From: Linepithema humile
Taxonomy: Eukaryota; Arthropoda; Insecta; Hymenoptera; Formicidae
Direction: 5' to 3'
Assembly (NCBI RefSeq): GCF_040581485.1
Contig: NC_090129.1
Coordinates: 26,728,764 to 26,792,763, forward strand
DNA: 64,000 bases
Shown here: positions 36,190-48,127 of the stretch, in pieces
Position numbering within the stretch: position 1 is the first letter of the stretch
How the letters are laid out: every line of letters starts with the position of its first letter
The notes under the pieces: model-generated
Database searches by the model: none
What the model saw: the letters and a program-made list of their open reading frames with translations, nothing else
Told to the model about the DNA's origin: nothing
Made by a program: the position numbers and the translations under genes

Positions 36190-39100
36190 TTATGTAAGCT
36201 TATAAATGTCCCTTTTCCGTCTAGTCGATTTTGATTTAACTTTCGGCAACAATATGTCTTGCAATACATTGCTATCATCAATGTACATTAGATCTTGGTC
36301 TTGAGACACGCTAATTAATTCTTGAGTATTAATAGGTGTGGCTATGCATTCAGACTCATCCTGTGATTGCGTGTTGGGATGATTCGAAGTCGACGATTCC
36401 AACCAGTTCAAGACTTTCTGATGGGATCCCGTCCGTACAGGTACTGGTACTTGGTCACGTATTTCCCAAACTGCAAAAAGTTCTGGTGCTAATAGATCGA
36501 TGTATGATCCCAATGTAGCCAACGATTGCTTCCAGGTTGGTTCAAAAGAATTGTCCACATCTATCCTACTGGGCTTTAAGCGGAGCTTTTTATTCGTGAA
36601 ATCTGTAAAATTATTTTCATAATTTGAATTATTGAAGCTCGAAAATATACTTAAATAAAACTTCAAGTCTTGTTTTCTTACTTTCGTATATATGTTGCAT
36701 GTTACACTTGTTGGTGATTGTTAGAGGTACTAGCGGTTCAGTTTGAGTTGATAAAGCTTTTTCCCACATGTTTAATGCATAACAAGCTTTGCCATTAACG
36801 GGAGAATATTTGTTCAATGTGTTTTCGTGTGTTATACATTGATAAAATATGTCACCTGAGTACAACAGAAAGGAGGATATTTAGATTTACACTAGGCACC
36901 AGCCACATTTTTTTCAAAACGTCAACTTAATAAGAAAATATAATTAATTGTACCGATCGAATTTTGAACAAAGTAGGATACAGCTCCTTTCTTTACATCT
37001 GTAACTAATGTGCTACCAGAGTTACACAATTCAAATCTGCTTCGTAAATATGGATTCAAGCACATTCCTTGTATTCGACATTCGTTCATCGTTTCTGCAA
37101 TGGATGGAGGTGTGAAAGGTAAACTAAAGGAATGAGACTCTTCATTGTTCAGCCAAGTATTCAAAATTATTGCGTTTTCGCCGACTCTTTGAGTTGACAA
37201 GACAATAATCTCCTTGTCATCGCTGTAATTGATGCGTCATATAGTTAAGTTAACGATAATGCTTGTAATTGCAATTAATGTAATTAGGTTTCTCATTTAA
37301 CATTACTTACCTATTAGTGACAGCTGCTAATAGCGGAGTATCTTTAAACTGATGTGTCCATTTTTGTCGTACGCATTGCTTCGGAGAACGATTATCGCAC
37401 ATTAAGAGAGAATGAGAAGTTGCTAAATATCGACAACAATTGTGTTTACTTGAAGCTTCCACCGAGAGGCTCTCGCAATTTTCCAAATTAAATTTTGGAC
37501 ACAATGTGAGACACGGTCGATCAAAAGCAGTCTATGAGAGAGAAACCAATAAAATAATAAGTGTTTATAATAATATTTAAAATTAACTTATGAATGATTT
37601 TGGATTATTATACACGGATAATGCTGGTAAATCATGTCGATAACTTTCCTAATGCATAGTTGTATGAAAAAAACTTAAGATTAAAAATTCTTTGTTTCTT
37701 ACTCTAGTATCAAGATAATGTAAGCAACATCTATCCACGTAAATCAAAATGTGCGGATCCATCTGCTGAAATCTTATACTTCCCCAAGAATCATGAGTTG
37801 TATTATTTTGCAATATAGAACCACGGCTAATATAATTCCTAAAGAAGAAAAAAGGATATAGATATTGCGAAGAAGTGTTATGAAGAAAATAAAACAAAGA
37901 AATTTACTCACATACTATTTATGTCCCATAAGGACAATATTCTTTCTGCATTTAGTGTACAATGATGATCGACATTAGTTAAACTCAAATCAGCACTGAC
38001 ATATGGTATTTTTGATGCTTGCCTATGAATTTCACTAAGTGTTAAGTGATTTTCAGAATTAGAGAGCATATAAAGAGCGCATTGATTTTTATGCCTTCCC
38101 AAAATTTTACCTAAAATAAAATATAACATTTGTGTAATACATTTCATATTATTTCTAAGTATATTACAATTTTTTATTTTTTAGATATAAAATTATCAAC
38201 ATACATGTATTATTAATTTTACTTTGTCGAATTTCATACAACAATCCATGTAGTTTACATTTAACCGAGTTTTTTAATAATGGTTTCCATATGGAATCTT
38301 CCATCGATATGATATTTGCAGCAACTAAAAGTTTTTCAATGCAAAAAAGATTCAAATATATAATTGCATAAATTACTATATGTATATGTATGAATATGTT
38401 CTGTATAATTAAGATTAAGCAACCTAAATCTTCCATAAATGGGAATAGTAGAACATCCCAGCCATTTAGTTGAACATAGTTTAATGATCCACCAGTATAG
38501 TACCAATTGTAAGACTGAAAAGATATTTTATTAGTAATTCATATATATCGTACTTGATTTTTTTCTAAAGTGTTTTATTCCAAGTTGATCTTATTTAATA
38601 GCTAAAGTTTCCAATCAATCATTCTTCCAGATACTTTACACATTTTGTCAAATAAAAACGATAGCATTGAAAAATATATAGTTTGTTAATGATACCCCTT
38701 CAAAATAAGGGTCAGGATCCATGTCAATCAGTTCCGCTATATTTGCAATGTATCTAGGCACCTTTGCATTATATCCATTACTTCCTCTATTCCATTTTAT
38801 GTTTTTTTTATATATTACACTCAACTCTAATAAAAATATTTTATTAAATCAATATCAAATGTAAAATGTAAAAGTTATTAAAATTTTTGCATACAACCTT
38901 TTTTATGCCTTTCGTACTGATTCATTATTCTGTTTATATCATCTTTCAAATGTCTCTTAAATGTGAGAAGTTGTAAAGCTGGATCTTCTTGAATGAGCGC
39001 TGTAAAGTTTGAAATGTTTATTTTTCTTTTTTTTCAATTATATTTCATAAAATCTAGCTATATTACAAAGATTATAAATATACTTACAAAGTATAATTTA

Positions 39101-39546
39101 TATTATTATATGTCACTATATTATCCGACTGTATATCGAATTAAATTTAACTACATAACGTAGAATAAAATAATATATAATAGACCACATAATTACAGAA
39201 AGTACAGAAAACATACATAAACATAAAAATTATTCTAATGACATTCCATCTGACACAGTAAGCTTGCTTCATATTATAAACTTAATAAAATTAACAATAT
39301 TTAACCTGTTCTTGGTAATCTTGCTGGTGGTAATAATGGCTTTGGTAAGTCACAGCTGTATGGAAATTCTTGGTAGAGTTCCATTACACTCTTCTCATCC
39401 CATTTCTCAATATATGGTAATTTATTCAAGTTATAACCTGGCATCACATGGTGAGGATAATTTTTCAAAAACACAGCACTCAATTTATTTAACAAATTTT
39501 TTTCAGCACGTTTGAATGCTTTTGATTTTAATTCTTGTTCACTCAT
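36190..39546 (-). CDS. TAF1C: TAF1C-like RNA polymerase I initiation factor, 692 aa
   Basis: TAF1C is a subunit of the TBP-containing SL1/TIF-IB complex that brings RNA polymerase I to the rDNA promoter. Eleven exons on the minus strand: 39546-39306, 38999-38898, 38826-38696, 38514-38424, 38324-38223, 38110-37912, 37838-37703, 37531-37311, 37222-36954, 36855-36682 and 36602-36190. All junctions are GT-AG and in frame. The middle (about residues 230-450) looks like TAF1C's beta-propeller: MDPHILIYVDRCCLHYLDTR, then HNCCRYLATSHSLLMCDNR, then TPLLAAVTNR. The C-terminus is a basic tail (KSKSTRRKRDIYK). No signal peptide or membrane span; nuclear/nucleolar by family. It is shorter than the roughly 870-residue human protein. 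The assignment rests on remembered propeller patterns. The start (MSEQELKSK) is the first ATG of the exon. Confidence 0.75.
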
Positions 39547-40181
39547 GGTTCTCAATCTCTCTTAATTATTTTTACTTATTTACGATAAAATATGCGTAAT
39601 CTTAGTCGTAACAATTAAAACTGTTCGAAACTGTCTTTTCTTTTTTCTTCATAGGTGTTTATAATCATCACATTACATTATAATAATTTTACAGGAAACA
39701 TAAAATCAGTCAAAAATATATTGCAAAATATTTATCACAGTAGCGATAAATAAATTATAATGAAAGAAACATATAACAATTCGTAAATTGATAAAGAATC
39801 CAACAATAATACACGTGCATTATATACGTCGTGACATATGTGCCGATATCACGTGGGAATCGCGGAACATGCGGCACGCGGCATCGCAACATTACGCTAT
39901 TACGCTTGTACATAATCATAGATTAAAGAATAACGGAGATATGTGCTCTCCAAAACTGGTGACACAAAACGTCCAACTCTTTTAAGAAATTCTCTAGGAA
40001 AATGAGAGGTTGATTGGCTGTCGTGTTACATTTCAAGATTTATTCGGACGCAAGTCTCAGGAATTCCTAAACTATGACTGAACCGAGAAGCATGCCGAGC
40101 AATTATATGTATGAATCAATTGGAATCAAATTCAAAAAGAAAGAAAAAAGGATCTTTATCTTACAAATCTTACAAGTATAA
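39547..40181. promoter_or_regulatory. Divergent promoter region TAF1C / RPUSD3
   Basis: This 635-bp gap separates two divergently transcribed housekeeping-type genes. There is no clear TATA box for either. A GC-richer patch with cgtgggaatcgcgg and catgcggcacgcggc words lies at about 39815-39890, and might be shared. Confidence 0.4.
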
Positions 40182-41756
40182 ATGAAGAGTGCAATGATAA
40201 TATGTAGAACTGCGCGAATCGGCGAGTTTGCGGCTGCATATCGCGTATGTTACAAGAGATATTACACTACGCAGGAGAATCAACATACGATGCAAAAGAA
40301 GACAATCCATCCATATTTCCAAATCCATCCGTGGAAGTCGGAAATCGAGTTTGCTAATAGTTTGTTGAAAAATGTTATTTACAATGCAGGTGGGAAATTA
40401 TTATACATTTAAAGTTGATAGAGCCTGACATTGTTGTCTTGTTATCTTGTTATCTTGTAACAAGAAATTAGCTGTCATTTTTTATTATTATACAGTTTAT
40501 CACTTTATGCTATGTTAGTTTTTAATTTTTGAAAAAAATAGCATTTGTTTTACATATTAATGATTTATTATATTAAAAATAATATCTATTGTTTCTTTAT
40601 AGCTAATAAAAGTGATTTCTATGAAGACATTTCTATAATATTAATTCAGGTGTTTCTTTGCAGATGGAATAGTTGCGATAAACAAACCGTATGGTATATC
40701 TGTATGGAATAAATTCCAGCAAAATGTAAACCACCCTTTAAAACAATGTCATCATATAGTAGGAGCAGTAGATTATTCTGTAGAGAATGTTTTGCCATAT
40801 CTTGCAAAGGAACTGGATGTACCAAACTTGATACCTTTCTCAGGATCAGAAAAGTATATTGGTCTTTTTTTTTAACAATTTTTTCTTTTTCTCACAATGT
40901 ACCTATAACTTTTAAAACACATATTGCTTTTCTTATTTATAGATATATGAGTGGCGTTTATATTTTTGGAATTAATACTAACGTATGCCAAGATATAAAA
41001 AAAGCAGTAAGACGAGTTGAAGGGGGTAAATATAGGAAATTCTGGGCAATCACGACCAGAATTCCGAACGAAATCGAAGGAAAGTATCATCTAGCAATTT
41101 GTTTAAAACAAAATTTTTCATTGAAAGATAAAAAGGTACATTTGTCTCTATATGTATACATGTATACATTGTGTGCAAAATGATTAGTGTCTGTCTAATT
41201 AACAACTCTATATACATTTTAGGTTATTATCTTGCCGCAATGGTCCAAAAACTTAGTGAAGAAGAATATAATTAAAATCTTTAATGTAGACTATAGAGTT
41301 ATATCTAATTCGACAAACAATTTGAGTTCCCTAATAGAAATGGAAGCATCTACAAAAGTGTGGCACAGTCTTAGATTGTTTGCTTCCATCATGTTGTATA
41401 GTCCGATTCTTGGAGATAATTATCATGGATCGCGAGTCCAAGAAGTCATGGGTACATGGGTAAGAATTGATCCGTTTGCTGAATCTTGTTGGGACATGCC
41501 AAAAATAAATAGGCAACTACTAGAATTGCTAAATGTAAGGCAAAATCAGCAAGAAATTATTCCAGTTCATATCCACTTGAGAAATGTACGTTTAATCTCT
41601 TTCGGTGAGAAGAGAAAGGATATAGTGTTGGAAGCACCTTTAATTCATCCTTTTGATTGGACGTGCAAACAACTTAAATTTAAGAATGTACCATATGAAG
41701 AGAATAATGAGGAGAATAAAGAGAAAATGGTGATGAAAGATCTAATATACAATTAA
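40182..41756 (+). CDS. RPUSD3: RPUSD3-like mitochondrial pseudouridine synthase homologue, 374 aa
   Basis: RluA-family proteins isomerise uridine to pseudouridine; RPUSD3 acts in mitochondrial RNA granules. Four exons: 40182-40389, 40664-40853, 40943-41135 and 41223-41756, phases consistent. An Arg-rich, acid-poor N-terminus (MKSAMIICRTARIGEFAAAYR) fits a mitochondrial presequence. The IxKPYG motif is present (INKPYGI, residues 75-81). Where active enzymes carry R-L-D-x-x-T-S-G, this protein has GSEKYMSG (130-137), so the catalytic Asp is replaced. Human RPUSD3, as I recall it, is similarly altered here. The C-terminal YSPILGDNYHGSRV and VHIHLRNVRLISF match RluA-family LGDxxY and the HLH-rich segment. 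A second in-frame ATG is three codons in. It converges on mRpL34. Confidence 0.75.
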
Positions 41757-41795
41757 CATGTGTAAATGTTAATCCTCAGTAAGGATTATAATTAT

Positions 41796-41832
41796 AATAA
41801 AAAAAAAATTTAGATGATAAATAACATTTATT
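41796..41832. terminator. Convergent poly(A) signals, RPUSD3 / mRpL34
   Basis: AATAAA at 41796-41801 is on the plus strand, and TTTATT at 41827-41832 is the minus-strand hexamer. The stop codons of the two genes are only 131 bp apart, so their 3' UTRs must overlap or abut. Confidence 0.55.
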
Positions 41833-41887
41833 TTTTTAATTTTAATGTTCCTTTACATTTTGTTTGTTAGATAGATAGAACTGATAA

Positions 41888-42492
41888 TTAATGACTAAGC
41901 ACATGTTTGCCTTTTAAGATTCTCCTTTGGAGAATTCTTCTACCATTCAGCGTTGCCATTCTTGCAAACCAGCCATGTTTTTTGATACGTTTACGTTCAT
42001 CAGGACGAGGAAAATGATATCTCACTATGTTTCTAACAAGCATTAAACCCCATGGATTCCATGTTACAGATGTTGCGTTTACTGTCGAGGTAAGCTGATT
42101 TGAGATTGCTGTTTGTCTAAAAACGTATTAAAAAAATTTCACATTATGATGTATTATGATTGTTGTATTATGTTGTTACACTTTATCGCTGAAAATACTC
42201 CATTGTTCCATTTTATGTTCATGTTGCACATATAATAATACAAATACCTTAAATTAGGATTATGTTAAATCAAACAAAATTAAATTAGAGATAAAATTTA
42301 ATTCACTGAAAAATGATATTTAACAGGTATGATACTTTAACAAGTATTTAATTCCTTGTATTGAGAATTTATAACTAATGGTTGCATTATATAGAGTTAC
42401 TATAAAATAGAACATATTGTCATAATTAAAAATAATATTTTAAAAACTTACGGTACGGATTTAAATATCTTAAAGATTAATTTATCGATCAT
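41888..42492 (-). CDS. mRpL34: Mitochondrial ribosomal protein bL34m, 89 aa
   Basis: bL34m is a small basic protein of the mitochondrial large ribosomal subunit. Two exons on the minus strand, 42492-42452 and 42116-41888, join within a proline codon. The N-terminus (MIDKLIFKIFKSVP) is basic and hydrophobic, fitting mitochondrial import. The C-terminal half carries the L34 signature: ERKRIKKHGWFARMATLNGR, then RRILKGKHVLS before the stop. The length is typical. The promoter has been invaded by a palindromic element that begins 108 bp upstream of the ATG. Confidence 0.93.
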
Positions 42493-42600
42493 GTTTCTTA
42501 TATCGCAAACGTCACAAGATTCAGGGTATGGCAAAAATTGTTCGAATGTGTATTTCGAATGAGAAACACAAACTTGAGGTTAAGTTGACATTGAGGTTAA

Positions 42601-42914
42601 TGGCCGGAGCACAGACTTTTGCATAAAGCATAACGCATAAGCATAAGGAAATTGATTGGTCCATTTCCTTATGCATTTGCTTAAGCCGAGAGCACAAGCT
42701 TTTACATAAAGCATAACGCATAAGCATAAGGAAATTGATTGGTCTATATATAAGCATAAGCAAATGCATAAGGAAATGGACCAATCAATTTTTTTATGCT
42801 TATGTGTTATGCTTTATGCAAAAGTCTGCGCTCCGGCCATTATGCTTATATATAGACCAATCAATTTCCTTATGCTTATGCGTTATGCTTTATGTATAAG
42901 CTTGTGCTCTCGGC
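42601..42914. mobile_element. Interleaved MITE with four related arms
   Basis: Four copies of one roughly 75-bp arm occur in the order +,+,-,-: A (42601-42680), B (42685-42757), A' (about 42760-42839) and B' (42842-42914). All contain cataaagcataacgcataagc or a near variant. A pairs best with A' and B with B', giving an A-B-A'-B' arrangement. TTAA occurs at 42597-42600, 42681-42684 and 42915-42918, so insertion was probably into TTAA. There is no coding capacity. It could be a dimeric MITE or one copy that rearranged with another. Confidence 0.75.
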
Positions 42915-42918
42915 TTAA

Positions 42919-43988
42919 CTCTGTGTAGTTGGTTTGTAAAAGTTGATCAAAGTGATCATGTGATCAATCTTTGCGGAAACCAGCGGAAACTATCGAATAT
43001 TTCCGAAAATCGATAATACTGTGACGAATGAGTCGTGTAGAGCCAATTTCATAATGTATGTACACAATGATACGGAGATTCTCCATAAGAAGATGGCGGA
43101 AGATGGTGCACTCTAATAACTATGTAAATAGAAAGTTGTATCTCGTCGAGATACTGATTTTGTATACTACACGAGTTAAGGTATACCGTTTGTTGTAATA
43201 TAAATTTAGTCAGGATAAAGTAATTATATATAGTATGTAACATACAAATTTTGCCGGCACAGAATACTGGTATAAACCTAACGGAATTTGCTAATAGAAT
43301 ATATCACGTAATTGACGGTAAACCCGCCGTCGAGCAGTTTTGTATTTCGTACATTTAAATGGAATATTTCATTTAAATAGCTACAAAATGACAAATTCTA
43401 CTTGGTTTTGCTGTCGATCTGTTGTCAGATTATGTTAGCAAGTTCTACCGGTAAAACTTGAACTTAATGCAAACAGAGCTGACGGCAACCTGCTGAAATA
43501 TCCGATTCAATTTATTGCCAAGTTGCCGGTGTATGCACTAATATTTTTCTTTCCTGTTATTATACACATAAGCGAGCGCTATTATTAACTTTTCTTTTAG
43601 TTATTATGAATTATTCAGAAATAATATTTGCATGAAATATTTTTTGCAAATTTAACAAATTCTTACTTCAATTCAAAAAGTAAGGTATATCTTTATGGCT
43701 ATTGCAATATTTTAAATCGCTACCGAATGCAATTAAATTGTCATAAGTTTTTGGAATGAGTAAAATTTGAATAAATCGGCATTGTCTGTGATTGTCGTTT
43801 CAAGCATATAAAAATATTTAATGATTATCGAAGATTACTTGCGAGTGTTTGTCGAAACTGTTCGGCTGACTTCAATCGGTCTGTCGGAGAGAGGGCATGT
43901 TCATACTGATTGACTGACTCATTCTGGGCTTTATAATACCTTGGACGTGTCGAAGGGCGTAGTGATATTAGAAATACAGCTCTCAAGA
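42919..43988. other. Intergenic DNA, no gene seen
   Basis: AT-rich sequence with no supported coding exon until the ambiguous two-strand coding patch at 43825-44113. Confidence 0.35.
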
Positions 43989-44113
43989 ATGCAACGCGAC
44001 AATCATGCCCTCGACTATTCGACAATGATTCGAAAAGCTACAACACGTATCCAACACATTTTCGAGCACAAAAGCAAACGAGAAACATTGCTGCGAGATA
44101 AACAGGATTACAT
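43825..44113. other. Two-strand coding-like patch, orphan exon
   Basis: On the plus strand an ATG at 43989 opens 41 codons plus two bases (MQRDNHALDYSTMIRKATTR, then a K/R/E-rich helix) ending at a consensus gtaagt donor (GT at 44114-44115). The frame is also open back to 43914. On the minus strand, 44025-43825 is open for 66 codons, including RPRYYKAQNESVNQYEHAL and a stop at 43825, with a possible acceptor near 43983. Both look protein-like and only one can be right. No family is recognised and no partner exons were found. Confidence 0.3.
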
Positions 44114-44539
44114 GTAAGTACTTAAAAAAATATTGTGTTGTGTTAAAATTATTATGTATTTCATACATATTGATGAAGGTTAAATAAGAGAAATCTTTAT
44201 CTTTATCTTTATCCACATCTTGTTTAAGACAATTCTTTGGAAAGTGAAAAAACATAATTGCGTCTAAATTCTATATTATGAATAGAGTTTATAAGCAAAA
44301 TTATAAAACTTTGTTGATCGATTAATCAATTTATTATTAAGAATACTTTTGTGTTGATTATATTTTAGAAGTTGAATAAGTTTGTGTATTATAATCACTA
44401 TTTATAGTTACTTGAATTTAAAAAAAATAATATATACAACAGTTTATAAAATTTCTTCCATCAGTGCACACGTCTACGGCGTTTTCCACGTAATACTAAT
44501 CTCAAAAAACAAACACAAAATACTGAAGAGAAATTTATT

Positions 44540-44577
<38 letters not shown>

Positions 44578-47500
44578 TGTTATTTGGGATATTTTAAAAA
44601 TTTTTAAATGGGAAAAGATCTAGGATGCTTTACGTTCTCACAAATCAAAGTCCGCTAAAGCAGCAACGATGAGTCTCAATCATGTGTTAAAATCACTCCC
44701 TCAGTTTCTGTGTTCGGTTATTCGTTTCACATTCAAAGAAATTCTTTCATCTAACGCGCCCCATGGTGTCGACCTATCCCCCCCCCCCCCCAAATAGAAT
44801 TGATCTCACCTTCGATAGTAAGCAAACTGTTGTGACCCCATTGGTACGTCATGTAGAACAGACAAATACATATATGTACATATATACATTCGTCGAGTAT
44901 GCGTACATCCGTGACATCACCGTCTCGCGGTAATTGTCTGATCTTGAGGCCCTTGCCTCGATGTAATTTTGACGCTTGGGATACGCGTATATTGTATTGT
45001 TAGACTTTGCTAAAAACTTGAGATTTATATTACAATATTTATGTCGAATTATGTACAATATTTCTATTTCTATTATACTTTCTTATTGATGAATAATAAT
45101 TTTATATGATATATAGATATTTTATTTGTAAGTATAAAAATATAGTACTTTTCAACATGTAATACACATTTAGATTTATATAGGTAATACTAGAAAAATA
45201 ATATTAATATAATCAAGCGATTATATTGAATCGTCATGTTAAATTATCAAAACAAGTATTAATTTAAATTTTTACATAAGTAATTCGGGACATCACTTTT
45301 TATTTATTTAACAATAAATTTTTGTTTCTCAACTATAAACAATTTTTATAAGTTGAACGTTTGTATCAGTATAAAGATATTGTCATGTGATTATTGAAAG
45401 TAATGTAATGATACTATCTGAATGCTATTCATAATCAACTTAATGAGAGAGTTAATGTGATACGATCAGGGTTTGGTTACGTAGGAAAATGGTGCATATG
45501 CTCGTTATTCTATAAAGGTGTACTTAAGCTCTGTTAGAATAAATCTATCTCGTGGATGGATAAATTTTTTATCTTTGTTCATGATGAAGTTACTATGACC
45601 TATTTACTACGTCATGTGGAACGGTCTTCAAACACGCGTACGCATCACCGAATGTATTATCTAGATCTCGATCAATTGTATAGCGTGTTCTGCAATTGTT
45701 GCTATTTAACATTTTTCACAGGCTCTCACGAATCTTTTTAATAGATAATTATGTTCAAATACTCTTTGACTCCGGATTGTATAAACTTTAAAGTTACACG
45801 TGAAAGTTTTTCTAATATCTATTTTCCCATTTAAGTATATTTACATGTAATGTAATTTAATCTTTAATATTTTTAAAAATAACATTTTTATAGTTTTAAT
45901 AATTTTTTAGCATTTAACAATTGCCATAATTGTATTATTTTGTCTGGAGAAATTGAAGAACATTAATATAATCAGCGGAAATAATATTACATACACGTGT
46001 GTGTGCGCGCGCGCGCGTGTGTGTAATATACTATTGAAGTTATTCTAAATAGATTACAGCTATTACGGCTTACGTCAAAATTTTTTTATCTTGATTGAAC
46101 AAGGATTATACATACATCTTTTAAAGTCTTCCTCAATTATTAAAAATTTATTTAATTGTAATTTATTCAGAATCAATTTCAATATTGCGTTATACAAAAT
46201 AAAATTATTACTCAGTACTATTATCAGTCCGTTTTTATTAAAATGCTAAAAATGTCTCTAACAATTTGTGAAAGCACTATATAGAGTACGTACCGAAACA
46301 ATGAGATTTAAAAAATTTTTCTCTATTTTTAATTATATGAGCGTAGGTAGAAAATTTTGATAAAGAAACAGCTTATTAACGCAAAACAGGAAACGTGGTT
46401 AAGTCTTATCAATCTTTTACTGAAACGAACAATATGCAGTTTTTTCGCAACATTAAAGAGGACAAAATAACAAACGAGAAATTAAATAAGAATGCAAAAT
46501 TAAATTTTATACATTATTCCAACAATGATTGATTTGTGTAAATCTAAAAATTTTGGATATTATAATTGATAATTAATAGTTAATTGCTTTTCTTAATTAG
46601 CGCTCTTTAAGCAATTATGTCACGCGCAAAACGGCTTGCAAACCAAAATCATTAGCAAAAAGATACGTCAATACAAAGAAACGTCCTCGTGCTCGATCGA
46701 GTACCCGGTATATTGTCAACTGTCAGTTGACAAGATACAGGATGCGCCTTTTCCGTTGCAAGAGTTCCAAACCGGCACTCCCATCCCATAGAATTGCGTT
46801 CAATCGTCCATCGGTTTAACACAAGCGTGTCGTGGCGCCGGTAGACTTATTATCGATCGACTTATATGCATGTATCTTTGGCACATTGTAAAACAAAGTT
46901 ATCTATATTTTGATACGAAACATACTTAAGTTTAAAAATTTTAATACTTTGATTGCTCTGAATCAATTTAATTAATTTTGGCAAATAGCATATTCAATGG
47001 AGAAAGAATTTCACGTTTCGTCAGACTGATTGTGCGAAGCATTTTTTTTCCTCAAATGCGAATCGGTTGAACCTCGAAATAACCGTGATGGGGCTCTCAA
47101 CCGTGACACACGCATCTCTCAGCGACGATTTACTTGTCAAATAATTCTTCCTGTGACCGCGGGGCTCGCGATTACCGCCGGAACATACGCAGTAACTTAC
47201 ATACATGCTTATGTTACATCGTCGATATTTTATTGCGCTTGCAGCCGGGCGATAAAAATGTACGGTACCGAAAATATTGCCACTATAGTTGCCAGTGCAA
47301 TCAAGTCTAGACAAAAATTTTTTAATACAAAAGATGTAACGATATTTATACGACATTATGCATTTTATTGCATTTACACAATCTAGGAATAAACGAAAGA
47401 TTGATCATTCTTAAAGAGTAATAGCGACTATAGAATATTATAGAATGTCCAGTTAACAAACAACGTTGTGAAACGGTCGATTTCCTTAGCTCTCTATTTT

Positions 47501-48068
47501 TCCACAAAATTTATGGACATTTCAATGCTGCGACTTATATACGCGATGCACCACGTCTGCTATCTCGGTACTCTAGACACAACATACCTCATCTCATTGT
47601 GTCAAGCATCGCATTGTCGTGAAAAATTCTTTATGCGATAGTGTACACTGTATGTCTTTAAACGTTCTAGGCACCTACACATCAGCTGAGCATGTTTCTT
47701 CGGGTTTGACTAGGCGGCCGCGAAGAATTCGCTGCGGACTTGTCTTTGGTCGCGACTCGCGAGGAATTACCAAGTCCTTTGGAGACACGTCGGAGAAATT
47801 CGGTTGCGGAAATCTGAATCTGAACGAACAGCTCACGTCGTAGGAATTGTCGTCTGTCTCGTCAGTGGGTAAGTTCTCAAATATGCTACGTCTGCATTTT
47901 GTTACAATGCCGAGTTCTATTTCATGAAAATTGACGAGTCGACAGACGACGAATGACAGGGATTAAATTTGTTCGTTTTATCGACACTTTCAATTCTTAC
48001 TTTCTTTTCTTTTCTTTTCTTTTCTTTTTTTCAATGGATATGTATATAAAGAAGGTTTCTCCTTTGCG

Positions 48069-48075
48069 TGCGCGC

Positions 48076-48125
<50 letters not shown>
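48069..48125. repeat. (CG)n(TG)n microsatellite
   Basis: A cgcg tract runs directly into a tgtg tract of about 38 bp. A polypyrimidine ttttc repeat lies just upstream at 48000-48030. Confidence 0.9.

Positions 48126-48127
<2 letters not shown>

Noticed and set aside
47021..47386. Overlapping frames of 111 and 118 codons on opposite strands
   Set aside because: No recognisable family and no splice signals that single out one strand.
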